Part shown: one piece after another, positions 42,760 to 51,161 of the stretch
Numbering within the stretch: position 1 is the stretch's first letter
Layout: each line of letters begins with the position of its first letter
Source: DAIDKA01 sp035487155
GTDB lineage: Bacteria > Pseudomonadota > Gammaproteobacteria > Steroidobacterales > Steroidobacteraceae
Length of the DNA stretch: 64,000 nucleotides
Reading direction: 5' to 3'
Assembly: GCA_035487155.1 (NCBI GenBank)
Contig: DATHMK010000033.1
Location: forward strand, 1 to 64,000
Notes under the pieces: generated by a model
Told to the model about the DNA's origin: nothing
What the model saw: the letters and a program-made list of their open reading frames with translations, nothing else
Databases searched by the model: none
Position numbers and translations under genes: made by a program

Positions 42760-43740
42760 ATGATGAAACATCTATCCGGTTGGTGCCTCACTGTTGCTGC
42801 GGCGCTCGTTGCGCCAACCGCACTGTTTGCGCAGCTGCCGCCGGCCCTGGAACAGCCGTTGGCATCGCGGCAAGTACTGCCGGTATGGCCCGGCAAGCCC
42901 CCGGGAGCGCAGAACTCGACGCTAAAGGAAAGCGTGATGGCGGTGCCCCATACGAACCTGCATCTGGTCAGAAATGTCACCGAACCCACACTGACTGTGT
43001 TCCTGCCCAAGTCCGGCGCCCAATCCAAAACAGCGGTGATCATTGCACCGGGGGGTGGATTTCGTGTTCTGGCGATTGACCAGGAGGGTTATTGGGTCGC
43101 GGAGTGGTTCGCGCAACATGGCATTACTGCCTTCGTGCTCAAATACCGTCTGGCGCCCACGCCCCAATCGGACGAGGAGATCCTGCCCGGTGGACGCCCG
43201 CCCGTGCCACCTGGGCCGGGTACGCCACCCGGTGCGCCTCCGGGGGCCGCCGGGGCGCCCAATCCGATGATGATTCCCCTGCCAGCGCAGACGCAGCCCG
43301 ACGCCGTTGCTGATGGCCTGCAGGCAATCAAGCTCGTGCGCTCGAGCGCCGCGAAGTGGGGAATCGCCCCAGATCGCGTGCTGTTCATGGGATTTTCCGC
43401 AGGTGGCGCACTGACCGCGGGGACGATGCTGGCTGCTGATCCGGCAGAGCGCCCCAATTATGTGGGCATCATGTACGGCGGACCGCTCGGCGGACCGATG
43501 CCCGCCATTCCGGCCAACACGCCGCCGGCTTTTCTCGCGGTGGCAGAAGATGACCCACTCGCGGGCGCCGCGGAGATCAAATTCTTCGACGCCCTCAGGG
43601 AGGCTAAGGCGGCCCCGGAGTTGCACGTGTTCCGTTCCGGCCAGCACGGCTTTTCGATGGTCCTCAGGAATGGCACCAGCGATCATTGGATCGATGAACT
43701 CTATTGGTGGATGTCGACCTACGGCCTGACTAAACCTTGA
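42760..43740 (+). CDS. Exported alpha/beta hydrolase (acetyl-esterase-like)
   Basis: 326 residues with a signal peptide (ending PTALFAQ). APGGGFRVL is the oxyanion motif, Ser213 the nucleophile in GFSAGGALT, followed by VAEDDPLAG (Asp) and GQHGFSM (His). A Gly/Pro-rich insert (about 143-168, PGGRPPVPPGPGTPP) is unusual. Relatives remove acetyl groups from plant sugars. It overlaps the rhamnosidase region, its stop lying 11 bp before that ATG, so deacetylation of a rhamnoside is a sensible role. AATTATGATC at 42689-42698 upstream resembles the rha operator half-site. Confidence 0.85.
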   Translation: MMKHLSGWCLTVAAALVAPTALFAQLPPALEQPLASRQVLPVWPGKPPGAQNSTLKESVMAVPHTNLHLVRNVTEPTLTVFLPKSGAQSKTAVIIAPGGGFRVLAIDQEGYWVAEWFAQHGITAFVLKYRLAPTPQSDEEILPGGRPPVPPGPGTPPGAPPGAAGAPNPMMIPLPAQTQPDAVADGLQAIKLVRSSAAKWGIAPDRVLFMGFSAGGALTAGTMLAADPAERPNYVGIMYGGPLGGPMPAIPANTPPAFLAVAEDDPLAGAAEIKFFDALREAKAAPELHVFRSGQHGFSMVLRNGTSDHWIDELYWWMSTYGLTKP

Positions 43741-43751
43741 GCGTTACGGTA

Positions 43752-46685
43752 ATGCGGGGCGTGCGCGTCCTGTGCCGCTTCGGGATGCTGATCGCGGTGT
43801 TGGTTCTGGCGCGAGCCGCACCTGCCGCCGCGGCCGACCAGCCGTATTGGCGGCAAAGCTTTCCACAGCTTGCCGATCCCCCCGCGGAATTCAGACCAAA
43901 GGTGCGCAGTCGCCCGGTGGGCCAGAATCTGCAAGCACTGGCGGCGGCGGGATTCGGCGGGGTCGAGATCGGGGTGGATTTTCGCGCTGCACCTCAGGTC
44001 GCACAGCAGGAGTTACACGAGCAGCTGCAGGAGGCACAGCGCCTCGGCATTCACCTGGACCTGGCCCCCGGCGGCTCTCAGCCGTACGAAAGCCCGGGCA
44101 TCTCCGAGGCTGACTCCATGCAGCAACTGGTGATGGACCACCTGAGCGTGCAGGGCGGTAGTGACTACGCTGCCGCATTGACCCAACCGGCAGGTCTGGT
44201 GGGCCATCCGACGCTCGTGGCGGTGAGCGCAGCGCGCGTGAGCGATGATTCCACGACCCCGGTGTTGCTCGACGCCGCCAGCGTGATTGACTTGAGCCAC
44301 CAACTGGACCGCTCCGGCGTCCTGCACTGGCGTGTGCCAGCGGGTCGGTGGCTGCTGTTCAGTTTCTGGCAGCGTGCCACCGGACAGATCTTCACCGCCA
44401 ACCCGTTCGAGGATCCCAGTGTCTGGAGTAGCCGTGTACCGCAGGCCGGCCCGGGCCGATATTTCACGGCGGATATCTTCAGCAGCGCCGGCATCTCATC
44501 GGCACTCTCGTATCTGGATGCTCACATCCTGCCGGGAAGCCTCGCGCTCCTGCGCGGTGGCAATCTGGCGCACGATTCGTTGGAGGTGCAGGCACAGATG
44601 TTCTGGACCGGCGATCTGCCCCAGCAATTTAAGCAGCGGCGCGGCTACTCAATTGTTCCGTATCTGCCCGCGGTCTATACGCCGCGAGAAGCGTCATTCA
44701 ACCCGCTCGATCCGTCCTGGGGAAGAACACTGCCGCCCAGGCCGTTCGATTTTACCGGTGATATCGGCACCCGCGTGCGCTACGACTATCAGCGCACCCT
44801 GACGGACCTGTATTCTGAGCGTTACCTGCGGGCACTGTCCGACTGGGCTCATTCGCACGGACTGCGCTCGCGCGTGCAGGTCGCGTACAACTACCTTGCA
44901 CTTGACATGCTGCGAAGCGCCCGCTACGTGGATATTCCCGAGAACGAATCATTCGATCCCGGCTGGGCCCAGCCGTTCGATCCGACCGTACCTGCCTACG
45001 GCAGCGAACGCTGGCGTCATGTCATGGATTCCTACCGCATGACCGGCTCGGGCGCACACCTGGCCGGGGTCAAGCGCGCCACCCTCGAATTTGGCGACGA
45101 CTTTGCAATCTATCGAAAGCAACCCATCGACTACGCGCAGCAGCTCAATGAATCTCTGGCGGGCGGTATCACCATGGGATTGCTGACCGAATTCAGCAGC
45201 GCCAGCACGGGCTGGCCGGCACCGCAAGGTGGCGCCGCGCTTGGTTTGGGCGATGCGTGGACCGCCGGGTGGCCGCAATGGCGAGACTGGCCTCAACTGT
45301 CGCGCTACTTCTCACGCTCCTCGCAGGTCGTCGAATCCGGACAGGCACGGATCGATGTCGCGATCTATCACGATCGTGGACTGTCCACCGTGCATGACAC
45401 AGGACCGCTGTTTGCCAGCGATCGGCTGGAGCATGCCGGCTATAGCTACGATTTCATCGACCCACTCGCCTTGTCCACCGCGGAGGCTGCCGCGACACCC
45501 GGGATGCTCTATGGTCACGGCGTCGGCTATCGGGCGCTGATCCTGGATCGCCAGGCCAGCATGCCTGCCGCAGCGGCACGGGCAATATTGTCATTGGCAC
45601 AGCATGGCTTGCCCGTGGTCGTGATCGGCGCGCCCGCGCACATCAGTACCGGCCTGCTAAACCACAAGCAGAACGACCGGTGGGTTGAGCGTGCGGTGGG
45701 CGCCATGATGCGACTGGGCAATGTAGCGCGTGTGGACAGCGCGGATGCGGTACCGGGCGCGCTGCAGCGCCTTGGCTGTTTTCCCGATGCTTCCTTCGGC
45801 GATCATTCAACTGTCTTGAGTGTTCATCGGCACAGCGCCGTACATGATCTGTGGTGGATCTTCAATCCAACGGACTCAGCGGTGGCGACCCGTGCCAGTT
45901 TCTCCGCGATCGGCGCTCCGTACCTGCTGGATCTGTGGAGCGGCGCAGGCGAGCGGGTGGCCCAGTGGAGCGTCGACGGGCAGCGCACGATCGTACCGCT
46001 GACAATCATGCCGCACGCCACCATGGTGCTGCTCGTTCACCGGGGCGAACCCCCGGTACGTCACGTCGTCAGCAGCTCCGCCGAGCAGATCGTTCAGCGC
46101 TCGGATGAGATGCTTGTGTTCGACTCGCGCCGAGGCATGCAGCGCGTCGTCCTGAACGATGCGCAGGTTCGCAATGTCGATCTGGACAGGCTGCCGCAGC
46201 CACTTGAGGTATCGCGCTGGCATCTTCAGGTCGATGAGAGTCTGCCCGACGGTTCCCATCATCACGATCTAGAGCTCCCGTCGCTGGTGGATTGGCGCGC
46301 CATACCCGAACTGAAGGACGCGGTCGGTCAGGGGCTGTATACCGCGGTGATCAATCTTCCCGCGCAATGGTTTGGCGCCGACCGGGCGTCCCTGCTGACG
46401 GTGGGTGCGGTCGCTGGCGCGATGCAGCTGGCGGTAAATGGGCACGTTGTCAGCGAGCAGACGACCGGTTACGGCAGGTGGCCAGTCGATCAGTGGTTGA
46501 GACCGGGTGAGAATACGCTCACGATCCGGTTGGATACCACACTGTTGAATCGCATGGCTGCGCTGCGCGCGGGAGGCGATCCACGTTATCAGACGGGGCC
46601 GACTCCGCTACCCACAGCAGCATCGGGTGTGATAGGACCCGTTACGCTGACCAGCGTGGGGCGATTACCCCTGGTCGAACAGTAA
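43752..46685 (+). CDS. GH106-type alpha-L-rhamnosidase, exported
   Basis: About 977 residues with a signal peptide (ending APAAAA). GH106-like features: QALAAAGFGGVEIGVDF near the start of the barrel, LGIHLDLAPGG, then YDYQRTLTDLYSERYLRALS and LRSRVQVAYN, and a C-terminal jelly-roll (VGAVAGAMQLAVNGHVV). Members release terminal alpha-L-rhamnose from pectin side chains or flavonoid rhamnosides. The ATG at 43752 is preferred over a TTG at 43737 that overlaps the esterase stop. It supplies the sugar for the adjacent rhamnose genes. Family call is from motif memory. Confidence 0.82.
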   Translation: MRGVRVLCRFGMLIAVLVLARAAPAAAADQPYWRQSFPQLADPPAEFRPKVRSRPVGQNLQALAAAGFGGVEIGVDFRAAPQVAQQELHEQLQEAQRLGIHLDLAPGGSQPYESPGISEADSMQQLVMDHLSVQGGSDYAAALTQPAGLVGHPTLVAVSAARVSDDSTTPVLLDAASVIDLSHQLDRSGVLHWRVPAGRWLLFSFWQRATGQIFTANPFEDPSVWSSRVPQAGPGRYFTADIFSSAGISSALSYLDAHILPGSLALLRGGNLAHDSLEVQAQMFWTGDLPQQFKQRRGYSIVPYLPAVYTPREASFNPLDPSWGRTLPPRPFDFTGDIGTRVRYDYQRTLTDLYSERYLRALSDWAHSHGLRSRVQVAYNYLALDMLRSARYVDIPENESFDPGWAQPFDPTVPAYGSERWRHVMDSYRMTGSGAHLAGVKRATLEFGDDFAIYRKQPIDYAQQLNESLAGGITMGLLTEFSSASTGWPAPQGGAALGLGDAWTAGWPQWRDWPQLSRYFSRSSQVVESGQARIDVAIYHDRGLSTVHDTGPLFASDRLEHAGYSYDFIDPLALSTAEAAATPGMLYGHGVGYRALILDRQASMPAAAARAILSLAQHGLPVVVIGAPAHISTGLLNHKQNDRWVERAVGAMMRLGNVARVDSADAVPGALQRLGCFPDASFGDHSTVLSVHRHSAVHDLWWIFNPTDSAVATRASFSAIGAPYLLDLWSGAGERVAQWSVDGQRTIVPLTIMPHATMVLLVHRGEPPVRHVVSSSAEQIVQRSDEMLVFDSRRGMQRVVLNDAQVRNVDLDRLPQPLEVSRWHLQVDESLPDGSHHHDLELPSLVDWRAIPELKDAVGQGLYTAVINLPAQWFGADRASLLTVGAVAGAMQLAVNGHVVSEQTTGYGRWPVDQWLRPGENTLTIRLDTTLLNRMAALRAGGDPRYQTGPTPLPTAASGVIGPVTLTSVGRLPLVEQ

Positions 46686-46699
46686 TCGCTGCCAAAAAA

Positions 46700-47470
46700 T
46701 CAGCCGCGCCGCTTAAGATACGCCCGGGCCAGTTCCCGCAAGCGTGCGCCATCAAAGCTTGGATCATGCCCGGCGTGTACCAGGCGCGCGGGCAGGGCTT
46801 CAAGGCGCCGCATGGTATCCATGTAGACAGCGATGTCGCTCCCGGGCAGCTCATCGAGCAGTGGTCCGTCATAAATGGCATCGCCCGAGAAGAAAATCCC
46901 GGTGGCTGCCTCCCACAAGCCCATGCTGCCGGGTGAGTGTCCCGGCAGATGCAGGATTTCAAATACCCGGTTTCCCAGATCGAGCACATCACCTTCACGT
47001 ACCAGGCGCGTCGCTGGCGCCGCCGGACAGGAAAACTTTCGTAGGTCGAAAGCCGCGCAGGGCAGGGCTGTGATGAAGGTCGTTCCGACTTCGTAGCCAG
47101 CGCGCTCCAGCCCAGCAATGAAATCCACGGCGTGATCCTCGCGCAGCATGCTGAAGTTCTCAGACTGCCGCTTGAGGTGATCGGCTTCCGAAACGTGAAC
47201 GACGCGCTCCGGAAATTCATGCAACGACCCCACATGATCCAGATGTGTGTGGGTTGCGACGGCGGCGAGTGGCTTGGAAAACACCTCTGCCGCTGCCTGC
47301 GTGAGGCTTGCCAGCCCCATGCCCGTGTCAATGATCAGGTCGCGATCGCGTCCCTGAACATGCCAGACATTGCACTGCATGACCCTGATGACGTGAGGCT
47401 CCCAGATGCGGGTGATGCCGTCAGCGAGGCGCTCGAACTCGAACCAGTGGCTCGCAATTTGAAGTCCCAT
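46700..47470 (-). CDS. MBL-fold metallo-hydrolase
   Basis: About 256 residues. Full metal motif set: THTHLDHVG (HxHxDH), LPGHSPGSMGLW, FFSGDAIYDG (bridging Asp) and VHAGHDPSF. This is the glyoxalase II/quorum-lactonase-like layout. The ATG at 47470 has GAGG five bases upstream; the frame runs on to 47668 but without better starts. Divergent from the riboswitch-TonB receptor unit, and convergent with the rhamnosidase (14 bp). Substrate unknown. Confidence 0.85.
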   Translation of the reverse strand: MGLQIASHWFEFERLADGITRIWEPHVIRVMQCNVWHVQGRDRDLIIDTGMGLASLTQAAAEVFSKPLAAVATHTHLDHVGSLHEFPERVVHVSEADHLKRQSENFSMLREDHAVDFIAGLERAGYEVGTTFITALPCAAFDLRKFSCPAAPATRLVREGDVLDLGNRVFEILHLPGHSPGSMGLWEAATGIFFSGDAIYDGPLLDELPGSDIAVYMDTMRRLEALPARLVHAGHDPSFDGARLRELARAYLKRRG

Positions 47471-47708
47471 TGCCTCATTGTCTGCGCAGTTCATGGTCCG
47501 AGCGAGCATCGTGCCCTGGTCAACATTGGGGCAGGAATTTTGGAAGGCTCCGAATTGGGGCGCATACAAGTGCTTTGCGCAAGCACCCGGTGCGCAGTGT
47601 GTTTGCGTAACCCATTGTTTTCCTGAGGCGAACCGACATAGTCGAGGCTCGCGGCTGAGCTTCGGCACAGCGCTTGCACATACAGTTCCGCAGATTTTGA
47701 AAATGTGC

Positions 47709-47813
47709 GTCTAGGGTTCCGGCCCGTTGCTGCAACGGGTGTCTGGTCCGAGAGAGGCAGTCCAGGCGCGGTAATGCGCCTCGGATACACGGCGGGACAA
47801 AAGCCCGGGAGAT
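47709..47813 (+). ncRNA. Guanidine-I (ykkC) riboswitch aptamer
   Basis: The conserved strings of the ykkC/guanidine-I class occur in order: CTAGGGTTCCG (47711), a CCCGTTG/CAACGGG hairpin (47723-47739), GTCTGGTCCGAGAG (47741), and ACACGGCGGGACAAAAGCCC followed by GGGAGA (47787-47812). This class binds free guanidinium and switches on exporters, carboxylases and importers. It lies 120 bases before the TonB receptor ATG and heads a unit containing guanidine/urea carboxylase genes, which fits. Recognition is by consensus recall; a covariance search would settle it. Confidence 0.93.
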
Positions 47814-47858
47814 TGGGTTGCGAGGGGCCAGTGGTGGCGCTCGGGACAATCTCCTTTT
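47808..47858 (+). terminator. Riboswitch expression-platform terminator
   Basis: GGAGATTG (47808-47815) pairs with CAATCTCC (47847-47854), followed by TTTT. The loop holds two further pairings, CGAG with CTCG and GCCA with TGGC around GTGG. The 5' arm is the conserved GGGAGA end of the aptamer, so ligand binding and the terminator exclude each other. Guanidine would therefore allow read-through into the receptor gene. Confidence 0.8.
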
Positions 47859-47933
47859 GGATAGTTGTTCCGGATGCCGATACCACAACTCCTCGCAAGT
47901 CGGGCAACAGCTTGTACAGGAGGTCCATCGGCA

Positions 47934-50564
47934 ATGGCAACCCCACGAATTTGTTTCGCTAAAGGTCCCCGTCTTGGCGCGCGTCGGCGCGAAATCACCA
48001 CGATCGCCGCTGCGGTTTTCGCGGCCCTATATGGCGGCGCCGTGATCGCAGACAATACGACAGAGTCAACTACCGATGTTGCGAGCACGGCAGCCACCGC
48101 AGATGCCGGCGCAAGCGTCGCCGACACTGGTCTGGCCGAAGTGGTCGTGACCGCCACGCGGCGCGAGTCATCGGCTCAGGATCTGCCAATGAGCATCACC
48201 GCAGTGACTGGTGATCAGCTCGCGCAGGAGGGTATCGAGGATCTTTCCGACCTTTCCCGAAACCTGTCGGGGGTGAGCTACACCGACAAGGGACCATTTA
48301 GCGGTGTGAATGGCGCAAACCTGGTCATTCGTGGACTCAACAGCGAGACGACGGCCGGACTTCCGGCTGCGGCATCTCCTGTGGTACCGCCCGTGTCTAC
48401 CTACGTGGATGATACGCCGCTGTTCGTGAGCCTGCGCTTTGACGACCTGGATCGCGTCGAGGTGCTCAAGGGGCCGCAGGGAACTCTGTATGGTTCCGGA
48501 TCGCTGGGCGGCACGATCAAGTTCATCGAGCATGCGCCGGATCTCACCGGGTTTGATGCCAAGGTGGAAGGTACCGTGAGCGATACCGCGCACACCGGAT
48601 CACCCAACGAAGGTATCAGCGGCATGATCAATGTTCCGCTGGGGGATACCTTCGCTTTGCGTGCGAATGGTAGCTTCACGCACGATGCGGGCTTCATCAA
48701 TCAGCCGAATCTCTTCGTTCTGGATTCGAGCGGCGTGCCGGTACCGGCACAGCCGGGAAACCTGTTCAGCGATCCGGTGTTCTACCGCCGCGATCACGTC
48801 AACGACTACGGATACGCCACCGCACGCATCTCCGCCCTGTGGAACCCGGTCGACGCCTTCAAGGCGCAGTTGTCCTACTTTCATCAGCTCTCGACGGCGC
48901 AGGGTTATCCGTACGCGGCCACGAGCGCGGCCGCCTTCAACATGCCCATCAGCCCCAACACGCAGCCCAGTGGTACCTATACCAACCCACCCTTGGCGCC
49001 GCAGTTGTACGACGAAACCCTGCCGACGGGCATCGACAGGCTGTCAGATGCCGAGAACAGCACCACCACCACGACCGACGAAGTCGACCTGGTGGCGCTC
49101 ACCCTCGACTACAACCTCGGCTTCGCCACACTGACCTCCTCGACATCGTGGGCCGACCACTCCAATGCCACGCGGGCGGACGAGACCGCCCAGTACAGCA
49201 ACTTCTTCTTCTACCAGAGTCTCTACGGGCAGTTTCCACGAACCTTTATTCAAGGCTACGAACGGCTCGACGACAAGCCCATTACCCAGGAATTGCGCCT
49301 GGTCTCGCAGGACGGCGGGGCGCTGGACTGGGTGGCGGGCCTGTTCTTCAACCATCAGCAAACCGATATTCAGGAGCACGATTTCGAGCCCGGCTATCTC
49401 GACTTTTACAACGCCTGCGAGCCCATTTACGGTCAGAGCGCCGGGGATGGCACGACCCCATCGTATTGCGGCGTGGGTGAGACCGGTGCGGGCATCGTGA
49501 GTTCCTACGCCGGAATTCCGATCGTGAAGGACCAGGCCTACATCGGTGACTTCGAAACGACGTTCAAAGACCTTGCGCTCTTCGGTGACCTCACCTGGCA
49601 CGCCACTTCCAACTGGAGTGTGACCGGGGGCGGACGCGTCTTCAAGCAAACCATTGCGGCGTCCCAGCAGACGGGTCTGCTGTTTGATTCCGGCCCGTTC
49701 TTCGCTCCCGCGATTCCGATTGCGAATATTTCCCTCGGTGACACCTGGCGCCGCGCCACCTGGAAACTCAATACCTCCTATCAGCTGGATGCGACCAATC
49801 TGGTCTATGCGACCTTTTCTCAGGGCTTTCGACGCGGCAGTGTGAATGCGCTGCCCTCGTCGGAGCTGGGAGGGCTCTATACGCTGCCGACCAGCCTGCG
49901 ACAGCTCTCTCCGGATACGGCCAACAACTACGAGATCGGCTTCAAGGGAACCGTGGAGAACCGGTTCAAATACTCCTTGGCGGCCTACTACATCGATTGG
50001 CGCAACGTGCAGGAAGGGTTACAGCTCACGCCGCTGGTCCTGCCTGCGTCCATGAACATCGGTGATGCGTACAGCAAGGGAATTGAAACCGAGCTGGATG
50101 CACTGATTACGCATCATCTTGAGGGTCAGCTCGACTATACCTACGATCAAACCAAGATCACCTCGTTGAATCCGCTGTTCGTGTCGCCGAATGTTTCGGC
50201 ACCCCCGCCGGGTATCGGCACCGCACTTCCCGGCACGCCGCGCAACAGCACCGCCCTGACACTGCGCTATGGACACATTCCGCTCAATCAGGGCGAACTG
50301 TACTTCTCGGTCAGCGGGCACTATCAAAGCAGTGTGCTGCCAGCGCTCTCGGCGACCGTGCCCACCGTGGCCGGTTATCTGATGGCGAGTGCGCGCGCGG
50401 GGTATGAAGGTCCGCACTGGAGCATGGCCCTGTTCGTGACCAATCTGACGAACAATCTGGGCATCACGTCCTACCAGGATCCGGCTATCTTCGGCAACCG
50501 GGCGCAGGCCATCGTGTCGCAACCGCGCACCGTCGGGCTGACGGTCGGCTACTCATATAAATAG
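47934..50564 (+). CDS. TonB-dependent receptor under guanidine riboswitch
   Basis: About 876 residues. The ATG at 47934 has AGGAGGT ten bases upstream and gives a signal peptide (TIAAAVFAALYGGAVIA). TonB-box-like AEVVVTATRR, plug motifs (VIRGLNSET, TYVDDTPLF, EVLKGPQGTLYGSGSLGG) and a barrel ending VGYSYK follow. It is energised import through the outer membrane. The riboswitch and terminator in its leader mean that guanidine should induce it. Free guanidinium is small enough for porins, so the receptor may carry a larger guanidine-containing compound; this is inference. Confidence 0.92.
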   Translation: MATPRICFAKGPRLGARRREITTIAAAVFAALYGGAVIADNTTESTTDVASTAATADAGASVADTGLAEVVVTATRRESSAQDLPMSITAVTGDQLAQEGIEDLSDLSRNLSGVSYTDKGPFSGVNGANLVIRGLNSETTAGLPAAASPVVPPVSTYVDDTPLFVSLRFDDLDRVEVLKGPQGTLYGSGSLGGTIKFIEHAPDLTGFDAKVEGTVSDTAHTGSPNEGISGMINVPLGDTFALRANGSFTHDAGFINQPNLFVLDSSGVPVPAQPGNLFSDPVFYRRDHVNDYGYATARISALWNPVDAFKAQLSYFHQLSTAQGYPYAATSAAAFNMPISPNTQPSGTYTNPPLAPQLYDETLPTGIDRLSDAENSTTTTTDEVDLVALTLDYNLGFATLTSSTSWADHSNATRADETAQYSNFFFYQSLYGQFPRTFIQGYERLDDKPITQELRLVSQDGGALDWVAGLFFNHQQTDIQEHDFEPGYLDFYNACEPIYGQSAGDGTTPSYCGVGETGAGIVSSYAGIPIVKDQAYIGDFETTFKDLALFGDLTWHATSNWSVTGGGRVFKQTIAASQQTGLLFDSGPFFAPAIPIANISLGDTWRRATWKLNTSYQLDATNLVYATFSQGFRRGSVNALPSSELGGLYTLPTSLRQLSPDTANNYEIGFKGTVENRFKYSLAAYYIDWRNVQEGLQLTPLVLPASMNIGDAYSKGIETELDALITHHLEGQLDYTYDQTKITSLNPLFVSPNVSAPPPGIGTALPGTPRNSTALTLRYGHIPLNQGELYFSVSGHYQSSVLPALSATVPTVAGYLMASARAGYEGPHWSMALFVTNLTNNLGITSYQDPAIFGNRAQAIVSQPRTVGLTVGYSYK

Positions 50565-50610
50565 GATCGACGACGGGACGGCGACGGCGGGCGAATGGCC
50601 ATGCAATGGC

Positions 50611-50666
50611 TTGACAGATCCGCCCTTAGTGGCAGTATTACGGATCATGAGAATCGTAATACTGCC
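50611..50666 (+). promoter_or_regulatory. Promoter and NikR-type operator
   Basis: A consensus -35 (TTGACA, 50611-50616) and a weak -10 (TATTAC, 50636-50641, 19-base spacer) are overlapped by a perfect 12-bp inverted repeat, GGCAGTATTACG (50631-50642) and CGTAATACTGCC (50655-50666), which abuts the ATG at 50667. The inner halves read GTATTA-N16-TAATAC, the same spacing as the E. coli NikR site GTATGA-N16-TCATAC. Bound repressor would block the promoter, so autoregulation is expected. Confidence 0.8.
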
Positions 50667-51161
50667 ATGAGCGCCCGGCGGGTTCCTGAACTGGCGCGGC
50701 TCTCGGTGAGCCTGCCGAGCGAATTGCTGGAGCGACTTGATGCAATGGTCGAGGAGCGCGCGCTGCCCAGTCGTTCGCAGATGATCTCCGAACTGATCCG
50801 CCATGCCCTCGCGGAGCACAGTCAGGCGCGCAGCGATGCGGTGCTTGCCGGTACCATCACTGTGATTTATCGCGCCGACAGCGGGCGCGTCCGCCACCTG
50901 CTGGCGCAGACACAATCCATGTTCATCAAGGAAGTCATCTCCTCTCAGCACGTGCTGTTGGAGGAGGATCAGTCGCTGGAGGTTCTGCTGGTGCAGGCAC
51001 CCATTGCGCGGCTTAGCGCCCTCTGCGATGCGCTACGCAAAGCGCGCGGTGTGCAGCAGGTAAAACTGGTGACGACGACGGCATTGCTGCCGCCATTGCA
51101 CTCGCACGGCGGCGCCGACGCACCCGCGGCGAATCAGCGCCTGGGGCGGAGCGCCCGATGA
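50667..51161 (+). CDS. NikR-like ribbon-helix-helix regulator without nickel site
   Basis: 164 residues. An N-terminal ribbon-helix-helix (ELARLSVSLPSELLERLDAM, LPSRSQMISELIRHALAEH) is joined to an ACT-like NikR domain (GTITVIYRADSGRVRHLLAQ, SLEVLLVQAP, ARGVQQVKLVTTT). Aligned by eye with E. coli NikR, ligand His87 is kept (SQHVLL), but His76, His89 and Cys95 become Ser, Leu and Ser. High-affinity square-planar Ni binding is thus unlikely, and the sensor may respond to something else. It has its own operator, and its stop overlaps the next gene by 4 bp. A His-containing tail (PLHSHGG) is an extension. Confidence 0.82.
   Translation: MSARRVPELARLSVSLPSELLERLDAMVEERALPSRSQMISELIRHALAEHSQARSDAVLAGTITVIYRADSGRVRHLLAQTQSMFIKEVISSQHVLLEEDQSLEVLLVQAPIARLSALCDALRKARGVQQVKLVTTTALLPPLHSHGGADAPAANQRLGRSAR

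Noticed and set aside
47934..51161. TonB receptor plus NikR-like protein as a nickel uptake system
   Set aside because: The regulator lacks most Ni ligands, the receptor is headed by a guanidine riboswitch, and no urease or hydrogenase genes are present.
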